Assembly: GCA_036936605.1 (NCBI GenBank)
Contig: JAUPFV010000001.1
Coordinates: forward strand, 121,528,771 to 121,592,770
Source: Limnanthes douglasii subsp. nivea
Lineage: Eukaryota > Streptophyta > Magnoliopsida > Brassicales > Limnanthaceae
Direction: 5' to 3'
DNA length: 64,000 nucleotides
Shown: positions 35,614-47,023 of the stretch, one piece after another
Layout: each line of letters opens with the position of its first letter
How positions within the stretch are numbered: the first letter of the stretch is position 1
Made by a program: the position numbers and the translations under genes
The notes under the pieces: generated by a model
Told to the model about the DNA's origin: nothing
Seen by the model: the letters and a program-made list of their open reading frames with translations, nothing else
Databases searched by the model: none

Positions 35614-35943
35614 GAGTGTAAGAAACACTTTTACCTTGAGTGTAGTCTTGAGGTTGAGTGTTTAAATATCCATAAGATCTTGGATGGTGGATCCTTGTCT
35701 CCACTATGGTTCTATAAATAGTGGAGCTCTCCCACCATCTTAGCATCACCAAACACACTAAGAAGTAAAGTTAGAGAGAAAGTTAGAGTGAGAGAAAATA
35801 GAGACAAGAAGCTTTCTTGAATGTTATAAAAAATATTTCTTGTGTAGTGTGAGTTCTAAGAGTGTTCTTGTAACATTTGTTTTAATATATATCAAAGTTG
35901 TTTGTTTGTTTTAGTGAGTGTTGTTTTATATTTTCTGCTAACA
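35614..35943 (+). repeat. Copia 5' LTR, right part
   Basis: Begins with the second GAGTG, has a TATA box (TCTATAAATAG near 35711) and ends TGCTAACA. The PBS follows at 35947-35959 (CGGTATCAGAGCC; the usual first base T is C here). Confidence 0.9.
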
Positions 35944-36009
35944 AAGCGGTATCAGAGCCACAAGCTCTATCCGAAATTTTGTTTTTAAATATTCAACATA
36001 TTCAAAAAT

Positions 36010-36965
36010 ATGGTAAATGGTGTATCATCCTTCCAAGTTCCAACACTCAACAACAACAACTACGATAATTGGAGTATCAAGATGAAAGCTCTCCTTAGAG
36101 CACATGATGTGTGGGATGCCGTAGAAAAAGGATTTGATGAACCCGAAGATGAAGCAAGCCTTACTCAAGAGGAGAAACCAAATTTGAAAGATTCAAGAAA
36201 GAGAGACAAAAAAGCTCGCTTCCCTATCTATCAAGCATTAGATGATGATGGCTTCGAAAATATTTCAAGTGCATCTTCCGCTAAACAAGCGTGGGAGAAA
36301 TTACAAATTTCCTATAAAGGAGTTGAAAAGGTGAAAGGTACGTATCCAAACGTCAAGAGGTGAATTTGAATCCTTACATATGAAAGCGTCTAAATCTATT
36401 TTGGAATATTTCTCAAGAGTAGCAACTGTTTCTAATCAATTAAAAAAAAGGTAAGAAGTTAGAAGATGTGAGAATAATAGAAAAAAAAATACTCCGTTCG
36501 TTGGATCACAAATTTGAGCATATCGTCGTGATGATTGAAGAAACTAAAGACTTGGAGAAAATGATGATTGAAGAACTTCCAGGATCATTACAAGCCTATG
36601 AATAAAAGCACAAAAAGAAGCAAGAGATCACCGAGCAACTCCTCAAAGTAGAATTCAAGGACATGCATGCAAATAAAAGAGATGATAGAAACCAACATAG
36701 CCGAGGTAGAGGTAGAGGCCGCGGATGAGTTGGTTATCATGGTCGTCGATGTGGGTGGAATTATAACAACAATAATTCCAACTACAACTACGAGAAACGA
36801 GAAAGCTCAACACGAGGTCGTGGAAGAAGAAATCTGAACTCGAGGTATAAATCTCAAATCCAATGCTATAAATGTCAAAGGTTTGGACATTTTGCTTCAG
36901 AATGCAGAGGCCCCAACGATAGAGTTACAGAGAGGGCCAACTATGTGGAGGAGAAGAGCGAGTAA
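36010..36965 (+). pseudogene. gag: Copia gag (UBN2 type), copy 1
   Basis: The ATG at 36010 opens SSFQVPTLNNNNYDNWSIKM then KALLRAHDVWDAVEKGF, the N-terminal DUF4219/UBN2 gag of plant Copia elements. A frameshift and TGA follow at about 36361. Out of frame, [20 protein letters not shown], a glycine/arginine box (RGRGRGRG) with a TGA inside it, and the zinc knuckle CYKCQRFGHFASEC (36865-36910) remain. The TGA in the RG box is shared with copy 2. Confidence 0.9.
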
Positions 36966-37015
36966 AAAGACATGTTACTACTAACATAAAAAATATTAAT
37001 GATGGTCAAGCGAAG

Positions 37016-37330
37016 ACTTGGTATCTTGACAGCGGAGCAAGCAACCATATGTGTGGGAAAAGAAGCATGTTCGTAGAGATCAATGAAGCAGTGAGTGGAA
37101 ATGTATCTTTTGGAGATGATAGCAAAATATCGGTGAAAATAAAAGGTGACATTCTTATTCGTGCCAAAGATGGTAGTCACCAAATAATTTCAAATGTCTA
37201 TTACGTACCTAGCATGAAAAACAACATCTTGAGCTTGGGAAAATTACTAGAAACGGGCTGTGATATTCATATGAAAAATTATAGTCTTTTTCTAAGAGAT
37301 GACAGAGGAGAATTAATTGCTAAAGTTTAA
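37016..37330 (+). pseudogene. Copia protease, copy 1
   Basis: [16 protein letters not shown] contains the catalytic [24 protein letters not shown] and a stop at 37328 (KV, then TAA) follow. Copy 2 has the same stop, so the lesion was inherited by both. The domain itself is otherwise well kept. Confidence 0.9.
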
Positions 37331-38270
37331 ATGTCAAAGAATAAAATGATTCCTTTGAATATTCAAAATGATGTTGCAAAGTGTCTTAAGGCGTGTTACA
37401 AAGATTCGTCGTGGCTATGGCATGTTCTATTTGGGTATCTAAACTTGTAAAGTTTAGAGTTATTGTCCAAGAAGGAAATAGTGAGAGGGTTACCATGTAC
37501 CAATCATCCTGACCAACTATGTGAAAGATGTTTACTTGGAAAGAAATTCAGAAAAAACTTTCCAAAAGAGTCAGAATCAAAAGCCAAGAAACCTCTCGAG
37601 CTTATTCATACCGATGTGTATGGTCCAATCAAGCTGAGCTCTTTAGGTAAAAGTAACTACTTCATTCTCTTCTTGGATGATTTTTCAAGAAAAAATTAGG
37701 TATATTTCTTGAACCAGAAATCCAAAGTCTTTGGCATATTTAAGAAGTTCAAAGCAGTTGTGGAAAAGGAAAGCGGAAATAAGATCAAAGCCATGAGATC
37801 TGACCGAGGAGGAGAGTTCACATCCAATGAATTCCAAGAGTTTTGTGAAGCACATGGAATTCCTCGCCGCTTGATAGTTCCCAGATCTCCTCAATAAAAT
37901 GGTGTGGCAGAAATGAAGAACAGAATAATCCTTGATATGGCACGAAGCAGGCTGAAAAGCAAAAAACTGCCTAAGGATGTTTGGGCGAAAGTAGTGGCAT
38001 GTGCGGTCTACTTGTCCAACCAATCTCCAATAAGAATTGTTTGCGGAAAGATACCACAAGAATAGTGGAGTGGAAGAAAGACCAGAATTTCCCACCTGAG
38101 AGTATTTGGAAGTGTAGCTCATGTCCATGTACCAGACGAACAACGAACCAAACTCAATGATACAAGCAAGAGTTTTATCTTTATTGGTTATGACTCAAGT
38201 TCGAAAGGCTACAAGTTGTACAATCCAAACAATAAAAAGGTTGTGATAAGCTGAGACGTGATAGTTGATG
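37331..38270 (+). pseudogene. Copia integrase, copy 1
   Basis: The pre-integrase zinc region (WHVLFGYLNL, then CERCLLGKKFRKNFPKES) leads into the core with LIHTDVYGPIK, NYFILFLDDFSR, SDRGGEFTSNEFQEFC and GIPRRLIVPRSPQ. Stops are seen at 37448, 37697, 37895, 38063 and 38252. The core residues D, D and the NGVAEMKNR region are readable across these stops. The C-terminal SKSFIFIGYDSSSKGYKLYN is typical of Copia. Confidence 0.9.
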
Positions 38271-39710
38271 AAGAAGGAGAATGTTATTTTGGGTCTCATA
38301 CAAATGAGTTCACATTTTCCCCCCTAATTGAAGAAGATGAGCAGACACCGAATGAGCAATCAGAAAATGTTGCAACCCCACATGCTTCACCAACATCATC
38401 TACTCATGGAGACTCACCACCTTCATCATTGTCAAATGGTAGTAAAAATGAGAGAGCAGTGGAACGTACAAGAAACCTTAGTGATCTTTATGAGGTAATC
38501 GAACAAATGGATAACCTTACACTATTTTGTTTCCTTGCTGATTGTGAGCCAGTGAAATTTCAAGAAATTAGAGCCATCGAGAAAAATGACACATGGGAAC
38601 TCACCTCACTTCCCAAAGGGTGCAAGACAATAGGCGTCAAATGGTTATACAAAACTAAGAGAAATGCTAAGGGGGAGATTGAAAAACACAAAGCAAGGCT
38701 TTTTGCAAAAGGGTATAGTCAAAAGTTGGGAATTGACTATGATGAGGTATTCGCCCCCGTTGCCCACTAAGAAACTATTAGACTAATAATTTGTTTGGAA
38801 GCTAAAAATAAGTAAAAGATACAACAAATGGATGTAATGTCATTATTTCTAAATGGCGTCCTTGAAAAAGAAGTCTACATTCAATAACCATTAGGCTATG
38901 AATGAAAGGCCATGAAGATAAGCCGTTGAAGCTAAAGAAAGATATTTACAGGCTAAAACAAGCACCAAGGACATGAAATAGTAGAATCGACATGTATTTC
39001 CAAGAGAACGGATTCAACAGATATTCGTACGAGCACGCTCGATACACCAAGATCAAAGATGGAGATATTTTGAGGAGATATTTTGATCGTGTGTCTCTAC
39101 ATGGACGATTTGATCTTCACCGGAAGCCTCCCAAGTATGTTCAATAAATTCAAGAAAGTAATGATGAAGGAATTCGAGATCACAGACTTGGGGCTCATGG
39201 CGTAATACCTTGGCATTGAAGTTAAGAAACAAAAAGATGGAAGTTTCATCTCACAAGAAATCTATGCTAACGATATCTTGAAGAAGTTTAAGATGGAAGA
39301 TTGTAGCCCGATAAGCACACCCATAGAGTTTGGAGTCATAATATCCAAGCATCAAGAAGGCAAAAGTGTAGATCCGACATTATTCAAAAGTTTGGTAGGA
39401 AGTCTACGCTATCTAACTTGCATGAGACCGAATATTCTTCATGCAATTGGATTGGTTAGCCGCTACATGGAATCTCCAACAACAACTGATTTCAAAGCTG
39501 CAAAGAGAATCATTCACTATCTGAAAGGTACAATATATTTTGGATTACTTTATTCCATTTCGAATGACTACAAACGTGTTGGTTATATCGATAGTGATTG
39601 GGGTGGAGATATAGACAATCAAATGAGTACTACTGGATTTGTATTTTTTATGGGAAATATTTCCTTCACATGGATGTCAAAGAAACAATTGATTGTCACG
39701 TTGTCCACTT
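38271..39710 (+). pseudogene. Copia reverse transcriptase and RNase H, copy 1, truncated by the gap
   Basis: After an acidic linker, RVT_2 begins at about 38560 with WELTSLPKGCKTIGVKWLYK and ends its first frame at DEVFAPVAH plus stop. The catalytic YMDD is at 39098-39109 (LYMDDLIFTG). A 13-base tandem repeat just before it (GAGATATTTTGAG, twice, near 39062-39085) shifts the frame. RNase H is open at 39278-39710 (LVGSLRYLTCMRPNI, YIDSDWGGD, SWMSKKQL region) and disappears into the N gap. Confidence 0.9.
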
Positions 39711-39810
39711 NNNNNNNNNNNNNNNNNNNNNNNNNNNNNNNNNNNNNNNNNNNNNNNNNNNNNNNNNNNNNNNNNNNNNNNNNNNNNNNNNNNNNNNNNN
39801 NNNNNNNNNN
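39711..39810. other. Assembly gap (100 N)
   Basis: Exactly 100 N, a usual placeholder for a gap of unknown size. It hides the end of Copia copy 1, its 3' LTR and probably the rest of the D block. Confidence 1.
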
Positions 39811-39946
39811 TATGTATGGGTGCATATATTTTTTTGTCAACAACCTATCCTAAATATACTTTAAAGCTAGAAAATCACAAATTACATCATTAAATTTGTT
39901 GTTTAAACTAAACTTAAACCCTCCAAAAGTAGCGTAACATTGATAT
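39811..39946. repeat. Sequence matching the region between D and MYB at 43790-43925
   Basis: TTTAAACTAAACTTAAACCC then TCCAAAA and neighbours match 43790-43925. The match stops at 39946, where the solo LTR begins; the copy at 43925 continues toward the MYB pseudogene. Confidence 0.7.
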
Positions 39947-40560
39947 TGATGATGGAAAAATCTGGTTCAGGTTGAAAAAAAGGAAGATCTTTATTTGTTT
40001 GATATTAAGTATTTTTGTAGAGAATAATGAGAGAAATGAGGTGTATGCTTGTATTTAATGTTTCTAGAAAAAGTCAAATCCCCTTTTATCTCGTTGGTTG
40101 GGGTATTTATAGTGTTTTGCCATGATCCATTGGCCATGCGGGTTGGATCTTATATTTGGGTCAATAATATAAACCCAAAGCCCAACAAATAAGGTGATAG
40201 ACACATAGCTGAGTCATTGGTCCACTTGCGTTACTGTTTGTTTGAATTGTACTTATCTGGTACGAACTGCCCCTTTGGATAAAATCAGACTCACTATGAT
40301 ATCCCTATAATAATATCTGATCTGATCATATAGCTCTCTTAGCTCTTTCAAAAAATCTATGAAAGAACTAATCATGATGAATAATGTCTGATCCGCCTTC
40401 GAAGTGAATTTGAAGGGTCAACCGAACAGTTCAAAGGTCGCGAGTTTATTATTAGTCCTCTGTTACACGTGTTAGTTCCTAATTACACCTATTAGCTATT
40501 TTTTCCCAGGTACTTGCATCTAAACTTCAAATATTAATGGGGATATAGTTAATAGCCTTT
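39947..40560 (-). mobile_element. Probable solo LTR of a Tat-like Gypsy element
   Basis: On minus the sequence ends CCATCATCA at 39947, has ACTATAAATACCCC (TATA box) near 40110, and TACAAAAATACTTAATATCA near 40000-40020, the same as the LTR end at 2610-2660. No PBS or gag is attached at its 3' side, so it looks solo. The right edge is uncertain. Confidence 0.6.
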
Positions 40561-40990
40561 AATAATTATTCAGTCGATTCACATTTCCTTGTAAAGTACT
40601 CAAGTAGATTAATCTAATATATAAGTGTGATTTTTTTACTGTTTCCATTTTTAGAGTAAACAAATTTCAAATTTTGAATCTAGAGAGAGAAACTTTGAAT
40701 CATCACAAGTTTTTAACTTTTCTAATATTTCTCAGGATTTTTATGTTCACGGTAAGAATTGCCTTAGTTAAAGGAGGTTGGCTCAATCTGTTTGAGTTAG
40801 ATAAAGAGAAAATAGAGGTCATGATCGCTGCTGGATTACCTGTTTTTCTTCGTGAATTGATCATAGAATAAAAATAACATCAAGGATAATTAAGCTTTAC
40901 TTTTTAGACGACACGACAAGAAAAGTCAAAACAAACTGATCAAAACTAATTATAAATTTCATGATAAATGTATGAAATTCTTTAACACTA
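40561..40990. other. Unassigned sequence
   Basis: A 65-residue plus frame (40674-40871) resembles no family I know. Nothing else is seen. Confidence 0.3.
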
Positions 40991-41290
40991 GTCTCACATG
41001 AATTATTTTTGTATGGCCTCATATGGATCATTCTTGTATGGTATCGCATCGGTCATATTTATGTAAGCTCACATTGATCATCTTTGCATAGCCTCTCATG
41101 GACCATCTTTGCCTTTCCTCGTATGGATCATATTTTATTTTCCTCACATGGATTATTCTTTTCTGACCTTGTATGGATCATATTTTCTTAGCCTCACAGG
41201 GATTGTCTGGCCTCGCATATATCATCTTTGTCTTGCCTTGCATATATCATCATTGTCTCGCCTTTCATGTTACCTTCTTATCGTATTAAT
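40991..41290. repeat. Degenerate minisatellite, ~27-30-bp unit
   Basis: Repeated CCTCACATGGATCATCTTTG-like units with substitutions. Similar TCTCGCATGATA-type motifs recur at 41750-41910. Confidence 0.65.
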
Positions 41291-41997
41291 CATGTGGTTA
41301 TATTAAATAAGGTTTCAAATGTTTAGAGGATGTAACAATCAAAGTAGTTAGAACATCAAGAGATCACGCAGTAAAAGATGTTATAATATTAATGAGATGA
41401 TACAAGAGAAAACATGAAGTCAAGACCTTCATGTTATAGAGGTGATACAAGAGAAAATAGATCTGTGAGATGGTTCCAACCTAGAAGAAGCCTATAAATG
41501 TTGTTGTGCAGAATATTCCAATCAAGAATAAGGTTATTAATATTGTTGTTGTGAATGTTCAAAGTAGAATAAACATGTTGATGTTGTTGTGCAAGATATT
41601 TTAAACTAGATTGTTGTTTTGACAAATAGATTAAATAAATTATTTATTATTAATAAAATGTTTTAAAAATCTATGTACTAGTGTAATTTTTTAAAATATA
41701 TATATATTTAGTAGGGTATTAAATTATTTTTTTCTTATATCTTTTAATATTTGGTCTCGCATTAAATTTTCAATTTATGGTTTTGCATGATATAGTTTCT
41801 CATGACATGGTATTTCATGCTATAGTATCACACAAAGTTTTTAATATCTGATCTCGCATGATAGTGTCTCGCATAATATGGTCTCGCATGTCATGTATTG
41901 CCTCATTTTTCATATTGTTTTACACCTGTCACTATCTCACATTTGTGTTATTTGTTTCACAAATCGTTATTGGTGGGTCTTGAATTACTAATATAAA
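41291..41997. other. AT-rich spacer with scattered short repeats
   Basis: Contains AGAAGCCTATAAATGTTGTT near 41480-41510, ATATTAATGAGATGATACAA-like repeats at 41390-41450, and short GGTCTCGCATGATA copies to about 41910. No gene. Confidence 0.4.
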
Positions 41998-42296
41998 AAC
42001 CGATATTTCGGTTAAAGATCGATTCAACATCAATATATCTATACATATTATGGAAGAGAACGAATATCTGAATAAGAAAGAAAGAGACAATGGTACCTAT
42101 TGTTAGGGTTTACAGTGACAACGTTTTACTTAACCACGTTAATAACTGTAAATATGAATAATAGTTAGTATAACTAGTATTTAATTTAACAAATATTGGG
42201 CTATGTCAAATAACTCTAGTTGAGCCGCAATATCAATCGATAAGAATGTTAAAAGCGTAGATATCACGTCACAGATTCAGTCCCTATTACTACTAA

Positions 42297-42340
<44 letters not shown>

Positions 42341-42389
42341 TTTTATTTTATGTATTTTTAGATTTAGAATCTTAATTTATATAACTTTT
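41998..42389. repeat. Diverged V block and one array unit with (TA)n
   Basis: 41998-42286 matches the second half of the V block (CGATATTTCGGTTAAAGA through GATATCACGTCACAGATTC) with many changes; it is followed by a (TA)n run at 42299-42333 and part of one 174-bp unit. This shows that V, (TA)n and D were joined before the array expanded. Confidence 0.8.
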
Positions 42390-43328
42390 TAAGCTACTCT
42401 TAGTTTTGAATCGAGCTAAACTCTAGCTTTCATATTGCTTTCTCTTTTAGAATTCCTAGACGTCCGTGATTGCTTTCTTCGTACTAACTGTGATATTGCC
42501 CGAGAAGATAGAGATAATATATTGGTAGTGGCTCTTTAGATGGGTTACACCAATTATCTAACTACTCAACTACTCAGTACTTTTGGCTCCTCATTTGTAA
42601 ATGTAGCTTTTTAACTACTTTGATATAATCTATTTATTTAGCTACAAAATCTTCGTTCCAACTTTTCTCGTTTTTTCTCTTTCTACGCAGGATTCAATGC
42701 TGATTAAACTGCTATGGAGCCCGGTGATTGTTTCTCTTCCACTTACCCGGTCTATCTTGGAGGTAGCTCGACAATCGGATCTCATCGGGTATAACCAGAT
42801 TAGGAAACAATTTTGGAGTTGAACTCTTTCAGAGCAAAGAAACAAGTTCAATTTCGGTTTGACTCTCTTGTGGTAACATTGTTGCTTTTCAGTATCAGGG
42901 AGCATCATGCACTACTCTTCCTCGTCCTTCCTTTATTAAGTACTTCTTTTTTACTTTTCTGTGAAATGTGTCTTTTAGGTGTTGTTTTGGTGAGTCTAAA
43001 CCTATACTTGTACGAAAGTAAAATTATAGTCAGACATTACATGAAATATTATATTCTAATTTTATCTTAATTTCACTCAATTTGATGTTTTAGCTGTTTT
43101 TTGTTGGATTCCAATGGTATTGTTTGTTCTTTTCTCATGCTTTATTTTCTGTTAAATCAATAATTTCGAGGAGCATCATTGCACTCAATTATGTTGGGAC
43201 TTGGTTTTGAGTATATTTGAAGTTTCCTTTGATTTTGAAACTCCAATTTACCAACCAATTTTTTGTTTGGTATCATTTTATAAACCTTTATATAATGGCC
43301 CTTCAATAATTATAGGACCCTTCATACT
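42390..43328 (+). other. D block, diverged copy; possible captured gene 5' exon
   Basis: Matches 24460-24991 and 61440-61971, with about 350 bp (42857-43203) that the other copies lack. An ATG near 42712 opens a 26-codon frame (MEPGDCFSSTYPVYLGGSST and six more) ending at a GTATAA that could be a donor site. No protein family is recognised. At 43328 the other copies are interrupted by the Copia LTR, so this is the unoccupied form. Confidence 0.4.
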
Positions 43329-44054
43329 CCTGTATTTGATTTTATTTGGTATCCTATTTAAACTTTTTTTGAAATCACTGTATGTCTCTAGTTTGTTGAA
43401 TGTTGGTGAAACTGGTAAATTGCCACTTTTTTTAAATCATCTTTTGTCTCTAGCTTGTAGGTATTGCAAAGAATCTGATGTGTATACCTCTATCTGCTTA
43501 TTTTCAAAATTATGTTGGTTTTGTTATCTCCTTATGAGTATGACTTGTGTCATTGGATGTACTGCTATTGCTGTCTGAATTTCCTTCCTATATTATAATT
43601 GATTGCATCCTTGAAATCTATTTTCGATCTTGTTTTGGATGTTTTGTAGAGATAGAGGTTATTTGTTGAATATTAGTTTGGGTTTGTTCTGAATTCTTAG
43701 GGATGGATTTCTTGTAGTCTGTAGATAAATGACCCAAATAAGCATTGGTTACAATAAAAAAGCATATCTACATATCTAAGCATATATTGATATGAGTCCT
43801 TTTTTTTCTTGGTCAACAACCCAACCTAAAAATATTTTAAACCTACAAGATCACAAATTACATGTTGTTTAAACTAAACTTAAACCCTCCAAAAATAACA
43901 TAATATTGATATTATACTACACACTTGAAAACCTAACGTATATTGAACCTAGAAAACCAAATAAATTAATTCAAAATTTTATTTTATTTATGAATCAAAT
44001 GTACTACAGACAACAAATTACAATAGTAAGGACTTCAAAAGTCTTGTGGATTGC
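43329..44054. other. Sequence between D and the MYB pseudogene
   Basis: Part of this (43790-43925) is repeated at 39811-39946. The stretch just before 44055 (GGACTTCAAAAGTC) matches GGACTTCGAAGTC at 59620, so it is the 3' untranslated side of the MYB gene. A plus frame at 43201-43578 has no recognised domain. Confidence 0.45.
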
Positions 44055-44606
44055 TTAAGATGATAGAACTCTTCTATGGGATCTAACAATATCTACTATA
44101 GGAATAAACGCAGTATTGTTGAATCTCACAAAACCATAAAAGAAGTGGTTCATCATAGAGCAATATTCCAGAGAATAATTCAAGTAGTTCAACATCAGCA
44201 TATTGAGCTGTTGTTTGCGATTTTCAATCCTCAATGAAGAATCTATTCGGCTTGTGTCGATCAGCGCAGAGAATGACTAAACATGTATACGTGCTTTATG
44301 TGGGTCTGAAGAAGGTGCTTTTTGTGAGAATTAGGATGAGTCGCCTTTTTTTTACCGTCGAGAAGGAGGTATAGCTGTCCCACGCCCCTCCTTCTCGAGC
44401 TTGTCGAAATACTTTTGCGTATGACTTACCTGCTGACAAGACAAAAATCAATGTAGTAGGGATATATAATAATAAATATTCAAATCACATTAAATACCAA
44501 AATTTTAAGGTAAACTTACATTCAATAAAATGATAGCTTCCATATTACCAGATCACGATTTTCGTGTCGTACATGTGTTGCAATCTTACTCCAATCGCGT
44601 TTGGAT
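44055..44606 (-). pseudogene. SHAQKYF-class MYB gene, broken paralogue
   Basis: Two exons match the gene at 59640-60475. Exon 2 (44606-44549, 58 nt) reads SKRDWSKIATHVRHENRDL, the middle of the MYB repeat. Exon 3 (from 44432) reads QVSHTQKYFDKLEKEGRGTA then IPPSRR, followed by a TAA and further stops; the LIDTSRIDSSL part is still recognisable. Splice sites are kept (AG before both exons, GTAATA after exon 2). Exon 1 (WTDEEKERF) is not found in the next kilobase upstream, where intron 1 similarity stops near 44770. Encoded a DNA-binding transcription factor before decay. Confidence 0.85.
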
Positions 44607-45320
44607 CTTAAATTACGATATGAATTAAAGTCCTAATATAAAAAGTAAAAGGTATCATCCATCTACAAACTTTAAATTAACAAATTAACTTAATATAACT
44701 ATGTAAATTTCTTACCCTGTCCTTTCATTTTTTATAAAACAAATATTAGAGGAATTGAATTGCTATATATATTATTTTTAAGTTTTTTTTAAAAAAATTA
44801 TTATTACATTAATAAAGAAATTAATGATAAATATGAAGTGATACCCGATAAATACCATACAAAATATTTTTTTACAATACTATTAATGCGGGGAATTGAT
44901 ACAGTCGTTCCTATTGAATGACGTCTCGAAGTTTTATACATTATTATTGATGGGGGAATTGATACCGCCGTTTCTATTGCATGACGTTCATACTCACAAG
45001 TACATGCTTAATATAAACTTGAAATTGATTTTATAATTAATTTTAGTTTATTTATATAAATTAAATATTATAAATTAAAATTTATAATTATCAGTAGATT
45101 TCATGTGTAGACAATGCATTGTATATAATTTGTTTTGAGTTAAACAATAAATTAATAGTTATAATCTAATATATTATATTTTGGAAGATTAGGAGTTTCT
45201 CTCAAAAAGGTCAAAATATATAATGTTACTCCAAAAAAATTGCTTTCAAGACTCCTCAAATCTCTCTCTTAGTTAGACTGAATCCTTATGAAAAAGTCTA
45301 ATTCTCACAAAGCCTCTACA
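44607..45320. other. AT-rich spacer with a ~58-bp tandem duplication
   Basis: The first 160 bases match MYB intron 1. At about 44887-44990 a unit containing GGGGAATTGATAC and TATTG-ATGACGT is present twice. The rest is A/T-rich and without genes. Confidence 0.6.
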
Positions 45321-47023
45321 ATGGAAGGGAAAAAGACTATTGTGGTTGTATCTTTTCAGCCTTTTTTCAAGATCCAATCTCAAAATCAACCCCTAGTTGT
45401 CAAAGATCTGTAAAAACTTCACTCGAGTCAACAAACAGTGGACAATCGAAGAAGCAAGAAGGAAGGTTACCGTGAAAATGTGATTACGAAGAACAAATTC
45501 TATGTTTAGTTCTTAAAATTAAAAAACAATGAGAAAAGACGTTAATTAGATCCCATAAATCTTCAACAACCCAACATAGATAAAGATTTTACAACTCATA
45601 AGCAAGACAATCCATGGAATATAAATAAACCAAGAAAATAAAGATCGTACAAAGATGCCACCAGAGCCAAGAACAAGGAATTTATCCATGGAAATGTTAA
45701 AGTACAGACGAAATAAGAACATAAAGCGGTCATATTCTCTATGCAAGATAAGTCCAATCTTCTCTCAATTTCCAATTTGACATTGATAACGAAATTCTCC
45801 TTTGGTAAACCTAGGTTAGACCAAATTCAATCATTTGTAGAAAGTTTTAAATTCATTGGTCAATTCAATATATCCCAATAGGACTATAGACATACGCTAA
45901 CTGAAATGGACCACTTAGAATATGTAACCAAACTTTGGAAAATGAATGTTTGAACCCATGGCCAACATTCCTTAATATTCCTTAAATGATACTCGTGATT
46001 CAGTCCGAAAATTAAATCCCCTATAACCATGTCCGGTTTTCCAAGTTTACTGAAATACATGTCAATCAAGATATGATTGTACATATAGTTAAAACTTTAG
46101 GGAGACCTCTCTTCATCAGGGTACCCTAAAAAATAGTGCCATATTCAATTATTTTAGGGTGTATTTCGAGCTTCAACGAATGTGATGAATTATGAACGAA
46201 TATTACTTATGTTAAGAAACCATTTTACTTCATAGATTGCAAACATCTAGGACATCAATCTAAATACTGGAAAAAAATCTGCTAATAACCAAGAATATTT
46301 AGAGATTAAACCTTTTTTTCTAATTTAAAAACCATTTAGATAGTTCAACTTTGAATCCATCTTCCCAAAAAATAACATGGATCCCAAAACAAACTACTAA
46401 AATAAAATATATTATACTTTAAAAATCTCCAATCAACTCCATTAAAAAAAGGATATGTTAATCAGGATAATAATCTTCATACAAAAAAATTATGTAAATA
46501 ATACCTGTCAATTCAAACCAAACATTAAAAATGGTGATCATAGAATAAACTCAGAAAATTTAGATTTAAAAAAAGACAGAATATGAGGTAAAACAAGAAA
46601 ACAAAATATCAAAAGCAACCAAACAAATAAGCAATAACCAAAAATAGACTCTCCTGAACTTTAGAATAATGAAATAATTGAAGCTCTCCCTACTTTATAA
46701 ATAGGTAATATGTTAAATTCATTGAATGAATTTGAAAATTTTGAATCTAGTACAAAATCATATATTCCAAGTAATAAATGATCCCTCCATGTATCCCCAG
46801 ATTCGAAAAAAACTGAAATGATAGTAAATACAAGCAAAATAAGAAAAACAAAATAGAACACTCAAACCCAAAACATGGACAAGTCCACTTAATGGAAAGA
46901 TGATGCAATTAAAATGATCATCTATATACTATACCTCAAATGTTAAATGACAATAAAGATCTTCGATTGAAATGCAAGGGGATAAGTAACAAAGGAACAA
47001 TCTGTAAAATTAAACCTATTATC
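45321..47023 (+). mobile_element. LINE remnant: ORF1 and start of ORF2, cut by a Gypsy LTR
   Basis: The ATG at 45321 may be the ORF1 start. A decayed DUF4283 spans about 45790-46140 (RPNSII.KF, LGRPLFIRVP). A zinc knuckle remnant, FIDCKHLGHQSKYW, lies near 46225-46275 with two cysteines lost. The ORF2 endonuclease start is at about 46965. The element stops abruptly at 47023, where the Gypsy LTR begins; 1-540 shows the sequence without this cut. Confidence 0.75.

Larger units (their letters stand above)
24992..39710 (+). mobile_element. Ty1/Copia element, copy 1, split by a nested Tat element
   Basis: The 5' LTR begins TGTT at 24992, is interrupted by the Tat element (25151-35613), resumes at 35614 and ends AACA at 35943. 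Removing the insert and one GAGTG leaves 484 bp, the same length as the LTR at 61972-62455. PBS, gag, protease, integrase, RT and RNase H follow in Copia order on plus. It runs into the N gap, so the 3' LTR is not visible. Many stops, most shared with copy 2, show it is dead. The aligned sequence at 43328 gives the site without the element. Confidence 0.9.

Noticed and set aside
42700..42800. tRNA-like text in D (GGTAGCTCGACAATCGG)
   Set aside because: No cloverleaf, T-loop GTTCGA or acceptor pairing can be drawn around it.
43201..43578. 125-residue plus-strand frame
   Set aside because: Hydrophobic, T-rich composition and absent from the other D copies; no motif, no start context. Considered chance.
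46661..46861. Minus-strand 66-residue frame in the LINE remnant
   Set aside because: Random frame in AT-rich sequence opposite a recognisable LINE.
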